A DNA stretch of 64,000 bases from Mucilaginibacter yixingensis (GCF_041080815.1 NZ_CP160205.1:1488001-1552000); one strand, 5' to 3'. Positions 26,011 to 36,153 are shown, numbered from the stretch's first letter. The notes: generated by a model not told the origin, from the sequence alone. A program made the numbers and translations.

Positions 26011-28716
26011 TTACTTAGTAATCGCCGCGTTCAACGTCAGCGTTTGCGGCATTTCTGTTGAAAGACCGTCTTTAATATCTACAGCCTTGGCATCAACTTT
26101 AATTGTTGCACTGGTTAAACCAGGGCGCGATGCGGTTACTGTAATAGTACCAGGCTTGGTAGTAGAGCGGATAGCTACACGGTTAATGCCGCACTCGGTA
26201 TCCAGGTACAGGTTATTGGTAGTGTTCAGCTTAGCTGCGTTGAAACCGCCGCGCCATACCACCGGACCATCAACTTTAAAATCTACACGGGCTTCGTCTG
26301 TCGGGCAACGACGGCCTTTCGCGTCTACCACCTCAAAATCAATCAGGGCCACATCGCTACCATCGGCACGTAAGCCTTGCGGGCCGGCATGCAGGGTTAA
26401 TTTAATAGCTTTTGGTTCGCCTGCGGTTTGCAGTTCTTCCTGACCTACTACTTTGCCTTTCTGGCTAATTACAGCTTTCAGGGTACCCGGTGCAAAAGCC
26501 ACATTTGGAAACTGATAGATGAAGCCGGTGCTTACCCCTTCGCCTGCCGGGCGCTGCATGTTTGGTTGTGCACGGTTAAAGGTATCAATAAAGGCAACAG
26601 GTTTGGTTTGCACACCCAGCGATTTTCCGTTCAAAAACAGTTCTACCTTATCGCAATGCGTTGCAGCTACATAAACATGTTTCTTGGTTTTGGCAGGATA
26701 GGTCCAGTGACCGATAATGTGCAGATCTGGTTTTTCATTCTGCATTACGCGCGATACGTAGTACATCTCTTTAGGCAAACGCACGCCGTCAACCTTGCCA
26801 CTTACACGCAGCACATAGCTACCCTGCTGGCGACCATCGGCATTAGAGTCTGAGAAATAAATTGACGCATAAGCAGCCCATTTTGAATGTGCCGGATCGG
26901 GATTGTCAATTCGGTTAGTTACATAGCTATTGTAGCGCGAAGCACCTGACAAGCAGAAGTTTTCTGAATTCCAGTGCCAGGTATCCATAGCCCGACCGTC
27001 AGGACCGGTGCCTTCTTTTGGTGTAAAACCAAAGTGCGGCGGCGAGTAGCTGTCCCATACGTTACGGCCAGCCTCATCACGGAAATCTTCAGTTTCAATC
27101 AGCGGCGCTTTATCCCTGCGGGAGATGCTATATCCGCGGAAAATATCGTCACCGGAAACTTTATCTGTTTGCGGCGCCTGGCCAATCATCACACCATAAA
27201 ATTCTGACATGGGGGTTAAAGCCTTGTTAGCCTCGGCTAAATCATTATCACGGCTACCCATTACGCGGCCACCATGCGGGTCTAATTCTTTACGGAGGGC
27301 CACCATTTGGGTCATCTGTTCTGGGGCTACAATGGTATTACCTGCCTCCCAGAAAAAGATGCTTGGATTGTTGCGATAATAGATCATAGTTGCGCGCATC
27401 ACCTCAACACGCTGATCCCACTGGCGGCCGGTCACCATGCGTTCTTTATCGCCTGCAGGGCAAACCTCTACCATACCAAAGCGGTCGCATGCGTCAACAT
27501 CGGCACGCTCTGGTGCAACGTGCATCCAGCGGATGTAGTTGGCATTACTTTCGCGCATCATAGATACGGTATAATCGTGCATCCAGGCGGGGTAAGCACC
27601 ACCCAAACCGGCCCAATCATCTGCCGAGCGCTGTGAGTAGCCGGTAAGCCAAACAAACTTCCCGTTTAGCCATACACCACCCGTACCTGCACCACCTTTA
27701 AACTCCACCTGGCGGAAACCGGTACGGGTATCAACCACGTCAACCACCTTACCGTTTACGCTTAGCATACTGTACACATGGTACAGATATGGGTCTTTAG
27801 TGTCCCAAAAGTGCGCATCGGTCAGCGTGCCTTCGGCTGTCATAATCTCTTTTTGATTGGCTACCAAGTCTGTAGTATTACCTTCCAGCTTGGCTTTAAC
27901 GTTACCCTGCGCATCAACAACAACGGCACTAAGGGTGATAGAAGCGTAATCGCCTTCCTCTTCGTTACTTACCTGGGCTTCTACCTTAATGGTAGCCGTT
28001 TTTTTATCCAGGTCGATATTTTCTGGATATACATAAACTCCGGTTGTTTTCAGGTTGTTGAACAACGGCAGGGTTTGATAAATTTTATTGGTGATAATGA
28101 GCGATGCATCACGATTCAGGCCACCAAAGTTGGGATTGAAATCCTTAGCATTCCACTGAAAAGCGGTGCCTGTTTCTTCTTCTTTATAAGTAGTACTGTT
28201 ATCAACCTTTACGGCCAGCACGTTATCGGCCCCGCCAAATTTTACATACGGCGTAATATCTAAACCGGCGGCGGTAACACCGTCTTCGTGTTTACCTATC
28301 AATTGGCCATTCAGATAAAACTTACCGGCCTGGCGCATGCCGTCAAACTGTATAAATACTTTTTGGCCGGTGGCACTTGCAGGTACTTTAAAATGCTTGC
28401 GGTACCAGCCAATGCCCAGCATTTTCTCGCTCTGATCGCCACCACCATGACTGATGTAGGCACGATAGGTATCTGTCTCGTTCCAGGTATGCGGCAGGCT
28501 AACGGCCGTCCAAGCAGCGTCGTCAAACCCTGGCTGCTCGGCTCCGGCCGCATCGCCGAAGGTAAATTTCCAGCCGCTGTTAAAGTTATAAGTAGCCCGC
28601 GGTGTGACGGGCGCGGTGTAGGCCGATGATGAGGCCGTTTGTGCATAAGTTACGCCTTGTAAAGCGGCCGCAACAGCAAATGCCATGCTCAATAATCGCA
28701 CTCGATACTTGTTCAT
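26011..28716 (-). CDS. GH2-family glycosidase with unusual acid/base motif
   Basis: The 901-residue protein has a signal peptide (ending TYAQ), a sugar-binding jelly roll (about 45-205, with SLPHTWNE and GIGWYRKHF), an Ig-like domain (about 210-335), a catalytic barrel (about 340-600) and C-terminal beta domains including DUF4982-like and invasin-like segments. The overall plan is that of beta-galactosidases. The usual Asn-Glu acid/base pair is replaced: the aligned segment reads PSIFFWEAGNT (451-461), with Thr 461 where Glu is expected and a Glu at 457. The nucleophile region PLIETEDF (Glu 541 or 543) is present. A direct-repeat operator (28771-28788) and a -7-like box lie upstream. Substrate may be a galactose or related unit of pectin side chains. 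Confidence 0.88.
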   Translation of the reverse strand: MNKYRVRLLSMAFAVAAALQGVTYAQTASSSAYTAPVTPRATYNFNSGWKFTFGDAAGAEQPGFDDAAWTAVSLPHTWNETDTYRAYISHGGGDQSEKMLGIGWYRKHFKVPASATGQKVFIQFDGMRQAGKFYLNGQLIGKHEDGVTAAGLDITPYVKFGGADNVLAVKVDNSTTYKEEETGTAFQWNAKDFNPNFGGLNRDASLIITNKIYQTLPLFNNLKTTGVYVYPENIDLDKKTATIKVEAQVSNEEEGDYASITLSAVVVDAQGNVKAKLEGNTTDLVANQKEIMTAEGTLTDAHFWDTKDPYLYHVYSMLSVNGKVVDVVDTRTGFRQVEFKGGAGTGGVWLNGKFVWLTGYSQRSADDWAGLGGAYPAWMHDYTVSMMRESNANYIRWMHVAPERADVDACDRFGMVEVCPAGDKERMVTGRQWDQRVEVMRATMIYYRNNPSIFFWEAGNTIVAPEQMTQMVALRKELDPHGGRVMGSRDNDLAEANKALTPMSEFYGVMIGQAPQTDKVSGDDIFRGYSISRRDKAPLIETEDFRDEAGRNVWDSYSPPHFGFTPKEGTGPDGRAMDTWHWNSENFCLSGASRYNSYVTNRIDNPDPAHSKWAAYASIYFSDSNADGRQQGSYVLRVSGKVDGVRLPKEMYYVSRVMQNEKPDLHIIGHWTYPAKTKKHVYVAATHCDKVELFLNGKSLGVQTKPVAFIDTFNRAQPNMQRPAGEGVSTGFIYQFPNVAFAPGTLKAVISQKGKVVGQEELQTAGEPKAIKLTLHAGPQGLRADGSDVALIDFEVVDAKGRRCPTDEARVDFKVDGPVVWRGGFNAAKLNTTNNLYLDTECGINRVAIRSTTKPGTITVTASRPGLTSATIKVDAKAVDIKDGLSTEMPQTLTLNAAITK

Positions 28717-28744
28717 AAATTGGTTTTAGCAATGGTTATAGCCT

Positions 28745-28752
28745 CTAAATTA
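28745..28752 (-). promoter_or_regulatory. -7-like box of the GH2 promoter
   Basis: The minus strand reads TAATTTAG (7 of 8 to TAnnTTTG), 18 bp from the last AGGATACT repeat. The same octamer stands at the same distance from the repeats before the CE12 gene. Confidence 0.4.
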
Positions 28753-28770
28753 TTTGCCCATCTGCAGAAG

Positions 28771-28788
28771 AGTATCCTGAACTATCCT
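28771..28788 (-). promoter_or_regulatory. AGGATACT direct-repeat operator before GH2
   Basis: On the minus strand AGGATAGT (28788-28781) and AGGATACT (28778-28771) are spaced exactly 10 bp. This is one of four such sites in the window (see 48563, 56508, 61471). Confidence 0.6.
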
Positions 28789-29112
28789 GTCAAACGCTCT
28801 TTAAACACAATTATGGGTAATTCAGCTGAATAAAATGTAAACTAAAATCTAACCGTAACATACTTATTACTCAAAATATATCTGTCAGATACCTGGATCA
28901 GATGCTACAAATCCAGCCGCCAGGCAAAATCAAGTCAGTTAAATCTTCTACCTTTACGTTTATCTCAACAACCCAGGATTAACCACTTTGATTGTTTTAT
29001 TTCCCTAGGGTTAAAAGCCTGATTTTTTCTTACAACTTATTGAAAAACAAATGCTTTTATGGTATTTCCTTCCTATATTTATCAGACCCCCATTTAAGGT
29101 AATTGAATTGAT

Positions 29113-29346
29113 ATGAAGAAGTATTTACTCCTGCTGCCCCTGCTGTGCGGTTGCGCAGAGTCAAGACAAGTTTTCAATAACAGCAGCGCCTTGCAAAGCC
29201 ATCAGCAGCCACTAAAAGTATTTAGCATAGGTTACTGGAACCACAGTTCGCGAGTGCTGACACTTACTGATGCCGCAGGCGTTTACTTCACCATACGAGA
29301 TGCAAAAAACGACAGCCTGAAAATAGGCGATGTATATCATTATTAA
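29113..29346 (+). CDS. small putative lipoprotein
   Basis: The 77-residue protein has a clear lipoprotein signal: MKKYLLLLPLLCGC with Cys 14 as the lipidation site. The mature part (about 64 residues) holds FSIGYWNHSSRVLTLTDAAG and FTIRDAKNDSLKIGDVY, suggesting a small beta-rich domain of unknown function. It precedes the drug/proton antiporter gene by 70 bp in the same direction. No family recognised; the ATG and lipobox are the support for it being real. Confidence 0.55.
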   Translation: MKKYLLLLPLLCGCAESRQVFNNSSALQSHQQPLKVFSIGYWNHSSRVLTLTDAAGVYFTIRDAKNDSLKIGDVYHY

Positions 29347-29416
29347 AGAGGGGGCTGCTAAAACATTTCTATTAATGGCCCTGTATTTATAACAGCATCC
29401 CCAAAAATGCTGCAAT

Positions 29417-30958
29417 ATGGCCACAGTTGCGTTAAATAGTACTGAAGGTAAATGGGTAATGGTTTCGGCCATACTTGCGTCGTCTATGGCTTTTATAGAT
29501 GGCACCGCACTCAATGTGGTACTGCCCGCTTTACAAAAAAGCCTTAATGCTACCGGCGCCGACTTATTTTGGATCCTCAATGCCTATCTGCTCATTTTAG
29601 CTTCACTTATTCTGATTGGCGGCTCATTAGGCGATAAGCTTGGCCGCCGGAAGATCTACATGCTGGGCATTTTCATCTTTGTTTGCGGTTCTACTGCATG
29701 CGGCCTGGCGCCAGGCGTTTTTCTGCTCACACTATTCAGGGTATTTCAGGGTATTGGCGGCGCGTTGATGATTCCCGGCAGTTTGGCACTCATTTCTTCT
29801 TCCATTCATGAAAAAGAACGCGGTAAAGCTATTGGCACCTGGTCTGCCTTTACCACGCTAGTTACCATGGGCGGCCCGGTTTTGGGCGGTGCACTGGCCG
29901 ACGCAGGTTTATGGCGATACATCTTCTTTATTAATGTACCTATAGGTATAGCGGCCCTGCTAATGCTATGGCGTAAAGTAAAAGAAGTGCAAAATCAGGA
30001 TAGCGACAAACATATTGACATTACCGGCGCAGTGACGATTGCCCTGGGCCTGGCGCTTATAACCTTTGGCTTTCTGCGGATACCGGCCGTGGGCTTTAAA
30101 CACTGGCAGGCCTATGGCTCGCTTGCATTAGGCATTATTTTGCTGATTACTTTTATACAACTGGAGCGAAAAGGCAAACACCCAATGATGCCGCTGTGGC
30201 TCTTTAGTAATATGACCTTCAGTGGTGCTAACCTGCTTACCTTTTTCCTGTATGCTGGTCTGGGCGCAGGGATGCTGTTCCTCTCGCTTAATATGGTGCA
30301 AACGCAGGGCTATAGCCAGCTACAATCCGGACTAACCTTTTTGCCTTTTACTATTATGATGATAGGCATAGCCCGTTTTGCCGGTGCTCTGGCAGATAAA
30401 CTGGGGCCACGATTATTGCTTATTGGCGGCCCTGCCATTGCAGGCACAGGTTTGCTGTTGCTCTCATTTGTACACCAATCTGGCGGCCCATCACATTATT
30501 GGACTACTTTTTTTCCGGGTGTCCTGGTTTTTGGCTTGGGGATGGCTTTTACGGTAGCGCCGCTTACGTCAACAGTAATGGGCGCTGTTAGTGATCAATT
30601 TTCGGGCACGGCATCTGGCATTAATAATGCGCTCACGCGTATTGCCGTTGTATTTGCCAATGCCATTTTTGGTGCCCTGGCCGTTTTGTTTTTTGCCGCT
30701 GCATTACAAAAGCCGCTTGACGAGCTAAAAATCTCCCCGCATCAAAAACAGGAAATACTAAAACAGACGATTGATCTGGGTAATGCTCAACCACCCAAAT
30801 CAATAATTCAGGTTGATGCCGAGCATTTACGAAACATTTATAAAGAGGGATTTACCGTGGCCTATTCGCGCATTATGCAGATCTCTGCCGGATTGGGTTA
30901 TATGGGTGCTCTGATGGCCGTATTTTTCATTAGAAACGAGAAGAAAGTTAAAAAGTAA
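29417..30958 (+). CDS. DHA2-type MFS drug/proton antiporter
   Basis: The 513-residue membrane protein has about 14 predicted helices. It carries the EmrB/QacA signatures: SSMAFIDGTALNVVLPALQ in helix 1, GGSLGDKLGRRKIYM in the loop between helices 2 and 3, and GPVLGGALAD in helix 5 (motif C of antiporters). It exports hydrophobic or cationic compounds in exchange for protons. It sits within the polysaccharide island but has no evident link to it; export of toxic phenolics released from plant cell wall is a possible role, not shown. A small lipoprotein gene precedes it. The next gene is convergent, with only 9 bp between. Confidence 0.9.
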   Translation: MATVALNSTEGKWVMVSAILASSMAFIDGTALNVVLPALQKSLNATGADLFWILNAYLLILASLILIGGSLGDKLGRRKIYMLGIFIFVCGSTACGLAPGVFLLTLFRVFQGIGGALMIPGSLALISSSIHEKERGKAIGTWSAFTTLVTMGGPVLGGALADAGLWRYIFFINVPIGIAALLMLWRKVKEVQNQDSDKHIDITGAVTIALGLALITFGFLRIPAVGFKHWQAYGSLALGIILLITFIQLERKGKHPMMPLWLFSNMTFSGANLLTFFLYAGLGAGMLFLSLNMVQTQGYSQLQSGLTFLPFTIMMIGIARFAGALADKLGPRLLLIGGPAIAGTGLLLLSFVHQSGGPSHYWTTFFPGVLVFGLGMAFTVAPLTSTVMGAVSDQFSGTASGINNALTRIAVVFANAIFGALAVLFFAAALQKPLDELKISPHQKQEILKQTIDLGNAQPPKSIIQVDAEHLRNIYKEGFTVAYSRIMQISAGLGYMGALMAVFFIRNEKKVKK

Positions 30959-30967
30959 GGATTAAAA

Positions 30968-32029
30968 CTATTGCCCGTCTGTACGGTGCTGCGGACTGGT
31001 ATATTTCCTGAACGCATCAATAACCGGCAGCACATTGCCCCCATCATCAAAAAAACCACGAGCACGTAAACCACCGTTAGCGGCAGGCTCCCACCACATT
31101 ACACCCTTACCGCGATTGTCGGGCACGGATAGCACCACCGCGGCAACTTCTTCCAGCCATTGCTTCTGCCCTTCCGGTGTTTCTGGAAACGGACCAGGAA
31201 CGGTACTAAAGTAGCGGCTCTTTTTCCAGTAGTAGCCGGTTTCTACTAAGTAAACATCTTTATTATAAGTTTTGGCGGCAAAGGTTAAATTTTCTTTCAG
31301 GTCGATGAGTGTGCCATGGCTCCATGGATAAAATGAGAAACCGATCACATCAAACGGAATTTGGTAGCTCAGCAGTTTATCAAAGAAGGCTTTGGTTTTG
31401 GCTATATCTCCGCCATGATCTACGTGGATCATAATCTTAGGGCGCTTGAAATTGCCGCGACCGGCGTCAACCCCGTTTATGCCGGCGTAAATGTAATCGG
31501 CAAAGTTATCCCAGTTCTCCGGCAACTTGCCCGATGGCCATAGCGTACCGTTGCTTACTTCGTTACCAATCTGGATCATATCAGGCAATACGGATGAATC
31601 GCGCATAGCGGTAATGGTTTTACGGGTATACTCGTACAACGCGTCTACAATCTGTTTATGACTCAGGTTTTGCCAGGCCTGCGGAGTTGGCTCTTTCGTT
31701 GGATCGGCCCAGGCATTAGAGTAATGAAAATCGAGCAATAGTTTAAAACCCATCTGTTTGGCCTGTTTGGCCATAGCAATGGTATAAGCCAGTCCATTGG
31801 GCAGCGTAGCCGGTTCTACACAGGTGCGCAAACGAACCCAATTGTAACCATGATCTTTAAAAATCTGCATCCCCGGCTTTAGCTGACCGTTCTCTTTAAA
31901 TACCGGTCCTTTCTCTTCAACCTGCTTGAGATAAGAAAGATCAGCCCCGAAGGCAAAATCAGAGTTTTGCGCAACGCACAGCCTCGTCATTAAAATGATT
32001 ACAATTACCGGCAGGTAAAGCTTTTTCAT
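30968..32029 (-). CDS. GH53 arabinogalactan endo-beta-1,4-galactanase
   Basis: The protein starting at the ATG at 32029 (MKKLYLPVIVIIL) has 353 residues with a signal peptide ending CVAQ. A 24-residue upstream extension lacks features and is not used. GH53 signatures are visible: FGADLSYLKQVEEKG at the start of the barrel, YNWVRLRTCVEP, LLLDFHYSNAWADP, the acid/base IQIGNEVSNG (Glu 157) and the nucleophile YLVETGYYW (Glu 263). The enzyme cuts beta-1,4-galactan, the side chain of rhamnogalacturonan-I. The GH51 and GH43 genes diverge from it at 32265. The C-terminus WWEPA is typical. This is the clearest marker for type I galactan as a substrate. Confidence 0.95.
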   Translation of the reverse strand: MKKLYLPVIVIILMTRLCVAQNSDFAFGADLSYLKQVEEKGPVFKENGQLKPGMQIFKDHGYNWVRLRTCVEPATLPNGLAYTIAMAKQAKQMGFKLLLDFHYSNAWADPTKEPTPQAWQNLSHKQIVDALYEYTRKTITAMRDSSVLPDMIQIGNEVSNGTLWPSGKLPENWDNFADYIYAGINGVDAGRGNFKRPKIMIHVDHGGDIAKTKAFFDKLLSYQIPFDVIGFSFYPWSHGTLIDLKENLTFAAKTYNKDVYLVETGYYWKKSRYFSTVPGPFPETPEGQKQWLEEVAAVVLSVPDNRGKGVMWWEPAANGGLRARGFFDDGGNVLPVIDAFRKYTSPQHRTDGQ

Positions 32030-32264
32030 GATGATAATGGATTGCTGGTTAGCAATTGGTTGTGGGTAAAGATATCTGCGATGGGGCAAATTAGCCATCA
32101 TGCTCTGTGCTGATGGAGAGGCGGGACTTTAATAATTTTACGTCAGTGACGTTATGAATAGGCATTCTTGAGGGTTACACCACCAAAATAAATTAATAAC
32201 CGTATACTTTACATTTATTAATTTATTTCTACATTTACGGGTATATAAACCAAAATACCTGTAC

Positions 32265-33812
32265 ATGAAGAAAATTTACTACGGCATGGCCGTGCTGGCC
32301 TTGTGCTGCACTCCGGGCAGAGCCGCATTAGCGCAAACCGCAAAAGTTACCGTCAGCAACGATTCTAAGCTGACCATCAGTCGCAACATTTATGGGCAAT
32401 TTGCCGAGCACTTGGGCCGCGGTATTTATGATGGCTTTTGGGTTGATCCTAAAATGCCGGTAAAAAAGCAGGATCGCATCCGCATGGATATTGTAGAAGC
32501 CCTGCGTAAAATCAAAATTCCTAACCTGCGCTGGCCCGGTGGTTGTTTTGCCGACGAATATCACTGGCGCGATGGTATCGGTCCGCGCGTTAACCGCCCT
32601 AAAATGGTGAACACCAATTGGGGCGGAGTGACCGAGGATAATAGCTTTGGTACCCACGAGTTTCTGGAACTGTGTAAATTGCTGGGTTGCGAGCCTTACA
32701 TCAGCGGTAACGTTGGTAGCGGTACCGTTCAGGAAATGTCAAACTGGGTAGAATACCTGAACTTTGACGGCCAGAGCCCATTAACAGCAATGCGAAAACT
32801 GAACGGCCATCCTGAGCCTTTCAATGTATCATTCTGGGGCGTGGGTAACGAGAGCTGGGGCTGCGGTGGCAACATGACGCCGGAGTATTATGCCAATGAG
32901 TTTAAGCGTTACGCCACATTTGCCAAAGATTATAAGAACGCTAAGCTGAAAAAGATAGCTACCGGCCCGAGCGATGGCGATTACAACTGGACGGAGGTAA
33001 TGATGAAGAATGTAGGTACCCGTATGTGGGGAATGTCGTTACATTGTTATACCCTGCCAACCGGCAACTGGAACGATAAAGGCTCTGCCACTAAATTTAC
33101 AGAGGCTCAGTACTTCAACACCATGAAAAACTGCCTGCGTATGGAAGAGTTTGTTACCAAACACTCGGCCATTATGGATAAGTACGATCCAGAGAAAAAA
33201 GTAGCCCTGGTGGTTGACGAGTGGGGTGTGTGGACTAACGTTGAGCCCGGCACAAATCCAGGTTTCTTATATCAGCAAAACAGTCTTCGCGATGCGTTGG
33301 TTGCCGGCACCACTCTTAACATCTTTAATAATCATTGCGATAGGGTAAAAATGGCGGCGCTTGCACAAACCATTAACGTGTTGCAGGCATTGGTGCTTAC
33401 CCAGAAAGAGAAAATGCTGCTCACGCCAACTTATCACGTGTTTGATCTGTATAAAGTGCACCAGGATGCTAAATATTTGCCAATAAAACTAGATGCGCCA
33501 GATTATGAGGTAAACGGCAACAAGATCCCGGCGGTAAATCTGTCAGCGTCGCAAGATAAAGAAGGTAGGGTACACCTATCATTGGTAAACATTGACGATC
33601 ATAAAGATATTGTGGTAACCGCCAACATGGGCGATATCAAATGGAACACCGTGAGCGGGCAGATCCTTACATCGGCCAATGTAACCGATATTAATACGTT
33701 TGATAAACCAAATAATATTAAGATCGAGTCATTTAATAACGCGCAAAAAGATGGTGATAAAGTAGTGGTGAAGATACCTGCGCACTCTATCATTGTTCTG
33801 GAATTGAAGTAA
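32265..33812 (+). CDS. GH51 alpha-L-arabinofuranosidase
   Basis: The 515-residue protein has a signal peptide (cleavage near AALAQ), then a GH51 barrel: [40 protein letters not shown], acid/base [12 protein letters not shown] (Glu 196) and nucleophile LVVDEWGVW (Glu 319). The C-terminal 150 residues form the usual beta-sandwich. It removes arabinofuranose residues from arabinan or arabinogalactan side chains. It is divergent to the GH53 galactanase, which suggests a shared control region, and is followed by a GH43-like gene in the same direction with a short inverted repeat between. The start gives a normal export signal and no upstream ATG competes. Confidence 0.95.
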   Translation: MKKIYYGMAVLALCCTPGRAALAQTAKVTVSNDSKLTISRNIYGQFAEHLGRGIYDGFWVDPKMPVKKQDRIRMDIVEALRKIKIPNLRWPGGCFADEYHWRDGIGPRVNRPKMVNTNWGGVTEDNSFGTHEFLELCKLLGCEPYISGNVGSGTVQEMSNWVEYLNFDGQSPLTAMRKLNGHPEPFNVSFWGVGNESWGCGGNMTPEYYANEFKRYATFAKDYKNAKLKKIATGPSDGDYNWTEVMMKNVGTRMWGMSLHCYTLPTGNWNDKGSATKFTEAQYFNTMKNCLRMEEFVTKHSAIMDKYDPEKKVALVVDEWGVWTNVEPGTNPGFLYQQNSLRDALVAGTTLNIFNNHCDRVKMAALAQTINVLQALVLTQKEKMLLTPTYHVFDLYKVHQDAKYLPIKLDAPDYEVNGNKIPAVNLSASQDKEGRVHLSLVNIDDHKDIVVTANMGDIKWNTVSGQILTSANVTDINTFDKPNNIKIESFNNAQKDGDKVVVKIPAHSIIVLELK

Positions 33813-33829
33813 TAAAGGATGTTACGTTG

Positions 33830-33878
33830 AGCCTGTCGAAACGCGCGCGTGGCCTTACACGCTGTTTTTCGACAGGCT
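33830..33878. repeat. short inverted repeat (AGCCTGTCGAAA type)
   Basis: AGCCTGTCGAAA (33830-33841) and TTTCGACAGGCT (33867-33878) form an exact 12-bp stem with a 25-base loop between the GH51 and GH43-like genes. It looks like a dispersed intergenic repeat and may reduce read-through. Confidence 0.6.
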
Positions 33879-33911
33879 TAAGATTATAAAATGGCTAGTT
33901 AACTCATTGTT

Positions 33912-34916
33912 ATGCATCGAATTAAAGCTTTTCTGATACTGATTTGCTGCGCGTCGCTAGGCGGTGCATGGGCGCAAAATAAGGGTGTTCCGGCACCCAA
34001 GCCGCTGTTTCGGGACCCGATTTATGATGGCGCTGCAGACCCGACGGTGATCTGGAACCGTGCCGAAAAGAAGTGGTTTATGTTTTATACCAATCGCCGG
34101 GCAAAGGATACTACTATTGGTGGTGTAGCCTGGGTGCATGGCACGCGCATAGGCATTGCCGAGTCAAAAGATGGCGCCAACTGGAAGTATAGGGATACGG
34201 CAGATATTGGCTACCGCCCCGATGCAGGTTATACCTTTTGGGCGCCGGAGGTAATTGACTATAAGGGCTTGTATCATATGTACTTGACCTATGTTCCAGG
34301 AATTTTTAATGACTGGAATCATCCGCGGATCATCATACACCTCACCAGCAAAAATCTGCTGAATTGGAAGTATGAATCGACTCTGAAACTGGTGAACGAG
34401 AAGGTGATAGATCCCTGCGTAACGCGACTGCCTGATGGTACCTGGCGCATGTGGTATAATAACGAGAAGGATAGTAAATCTATTTACTATGCCAATAGCC
34501 CCGATCTGTACCATTGGACTGATGGACAAAAGGCCGTGCATGACCAGCCAGGCGAGGGCCCCAAAGTATTTAAATGGAAAGGCAAATACTGGATGATTAC
34601 CGATGTGTGGCGTGGCCTTGCCGTATACAGTTCAGACGATATGATGAACTGGACCCGACAACAAGGTGGTAATCTGTTAGCAACACCCGGCAAAGGAATA
34701 GATGATGGTAGTATTGGTGACCATTGTGATGTGCGCGTTACGCTTAAGGGTCGCGCTTATCTTTTTTACTTTGTACATCCGGGTAGGGGACCATCCGCAT
34801 CAAGTGTGGGTAAATATGATAAGCAACGTAGCAGCTTACAGATAACAGAGCTGAAAATGATTGATGGCAAGCTGACTTGCGATAGAGATGAAACTACTTA
34901 TGTAGATTTAAAATAG
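33912..34916 (+). CDS. GH43-like secreted glycosidase
   Basis: The 334-residue protein has a signal peptide (ending GAWAQ) and a five-bladed propeller with a complete GH43-type triad: Asp in AADPTVIWN, Asp in EKVIDPCVTRL and Glu in GEGPKVFKW. Other family strings are YTFWAPEVIDYKGLYHMYLTY and WRMWYNNEK. It follows the GH51 gene and ends at a strong terminator, so the two probably form one arabinan-trimming unit. Arabinofuranosidase or beta-xylosidase/galactosidase activity is possible; the exact one cannot be told. Start is the ATG at 33912. Confidence 0.87.
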   Translation: MHRIKAFLILICCASLGGAWAQNKGVPAPKPLFRDPIYDGAADPTVIWNRAEKKWFMFYTNRRAKDTTIGGVAWVHGTRIGIAESKDGANWKYRDTADIGYRPDAGYTFWAPEVIDYKGLYHMYLTYVPGIFNDWNHPRIIIHLTSKNLLNWKYESTLKLVNEKVIDPCVTRLPDGTWRMWYNNEKDSKSIYYANSPDLYHWTDGQKAVHDQPGEGPKVFKWKGKYWMITDVWRGLAVYSSDDMMNWTRQQGGNLLATPGKGIDDGSIGDHCDVRVTLKGRAYLFYFVHPGRGPSASSVGKYDKQRSSLQITELKMIDGKLTCDRDETTYVDLK

Positions 34917-34951
34917 TTGCTGATAATAATATCTATAATTTAGTGGAGCAG

Positions 34952-34987
34952 GCGACCTTGTTAGATAATAATGAGGTCGCTTTTTTT
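34952..34987 (+). terminator. terminator after the GH43-like gene
   Basis: GCGACCT (34952-34958) pairs with AGGTCGC (34974-34980), followed directly by seven T. It separates the convergent regulator gene. Confidence 0.85.
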
Positions 34988-34994
34988 GCAGAAT

Positions 34995-36026
34995 TTACAG
35001 TGATGATCTCAACGTCAGATAAAACGGTACCTCATAAATAGCCGGCTTATTAGTGCGGATCACTTCAGCAACCATTTCGCCCATTTTCTGGAAATCAGTA
35101 GAGATAGTAGTTAAACCGTTTAGAATAATTTTTTTCAGCGGGGTCTCATTATAAGAGATAACGCCAATGTTCTCGCCAATTTTCAGGTTGGTGGAGAGGA
35201 TGCGCTCAATGAGGATCACCAGGTCATTTTCCATCAGGTTAATGAAAACTTCACCTTCATTAATAGGTTCCACCTGGATATCGTGCACCACCTTATAATT
35301 AAAGGCGTACTGAATGCAGAAATTAAAGAAACCTTTCAGAATCTCGCTGGGGAAGTAAGTATTCTCGGGGAAGATGATCTTTAGCGTGGTGTATTTGCTC
35401 AGTTGGGGCAACGCTTGTTCCAATGCGTGGAAAATGTCGCGTTCAAAGTTTTCATACACCGCGGCAAAGTTACCGTTAACGCCCGGTACCAATTTATCTA
35501 ACAGAATCAGTTTTTCTTTAGGCAGGGTGTTGATGATCTCGTGCGCTGTATCTCCGCCATCTATAAAATGTGGAACGATGACGTAGTGCGTATAATCGTT
35601 AGCCTTGTTTTGCAGGAGTTTTTTAAAGAAGGCCAGATCATTATTGTAAATATAAAAGTCGATAGCCGCCTCATCACCCAACCCATCTATAATAGCATCA
35701 TAAAGGATTTTTTTGTGGGGGCTCAGCTTATTAAAGATCAGGAAAACTTTATACTTCTGTTCGGCCTCAGCATTTTTAATGTAATAACCTTTGCCCGGAA
35801 CAGAGCCTAGCAGGCCGATTGATTTGAGGTATTTATAGGCCTTCTCTGCTGTATCCCTTGAAATTTCAAAGTTATAGTTCAGCTCATTGATAGAAGGCAG
35901 GGTATCGTTTTTACTCAGCTTCCCCTCGCGCACACTCTGAATAATAGAGTTGGCTAACTGCAGATATTTAGGGGTAGATGAGTAATAATCGATATAAATG
36001 TATTCTAAAAATAGCGAAGACTTCAT
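34995..36026 (-). CDS. GntR-type regulator with sugar-binding-protein effector domain
   Basis: The 343-residue protein has a GntR winged helix (about 19-85, LPSINELNYNFEISRDTAEKA then LLGSVPGKGYYI) followed by a periplasmic-binding-protein-like effector domain resembling LacI-family regulators (about 90-340). There is no signal peptide, so it acts in the cytoplasm. It is divergent from the rhamnose transporter gene, with 189 bp between the starts, a layout that suggests it controls the rhamnose genes in response to rhamnose or a phosphorylated intermediate. I saw no obvious palindrome that could serve as operator in the shared region. Its family, GntR rather than the AraC-type RhaS/RhaR, is a point of interest. 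Confidence 0.88.
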   Translation of the reverse strand: MKSSLFLEYIYIDYYSSTPKYLQLANSIIQSVREGKLSKNDTLPSINELNYNFEISRDTAEKAYKYLKSIGLLGSVPGKGYYIKNAEAEQKYKVFLIFNKLSPHKKILYDAIIDGLGDEAAIDFYIYNNDLAFFKKLLQNKANDYTHYVIVPHFIDGGDTAHEIINTLPKEKLILLDKLVPGVNGNFAAVYENFERDIFHALEQALPQLSKYTTLKIIFPENTYFPSEILKGFFNFCIQYAFNYKVVHDIQVEPINEGEVFINLMENDLVILIERILSTNLKIGENIGVISYNETPLKKIILNGLTTISTDFQKMGEMVAEVIRTNKPAIYEVPFYLTLRSSL

Positions 36027-36153
36027 TCCTTGATCACAATATGGGTTACCACCAGAAACTCGGGCTTAAATGTAGCATTAATTATGGCAAAAAAGTACAA
36101 AAAACGCGCTAAATATTATAAGAATCATAAAATTTCACCATGACAGTGCATGA

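Larger units (their letters stand above)
28717..29112. other. 396-bp divergent intergenic region
   Basis: It separates the minus-strand GH2 gene from the plus-strand small lipoprotein. Besides the operator and -7-like box of the GH2 promoter, I see only AT-rich sequence. Confidence 0.5.
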
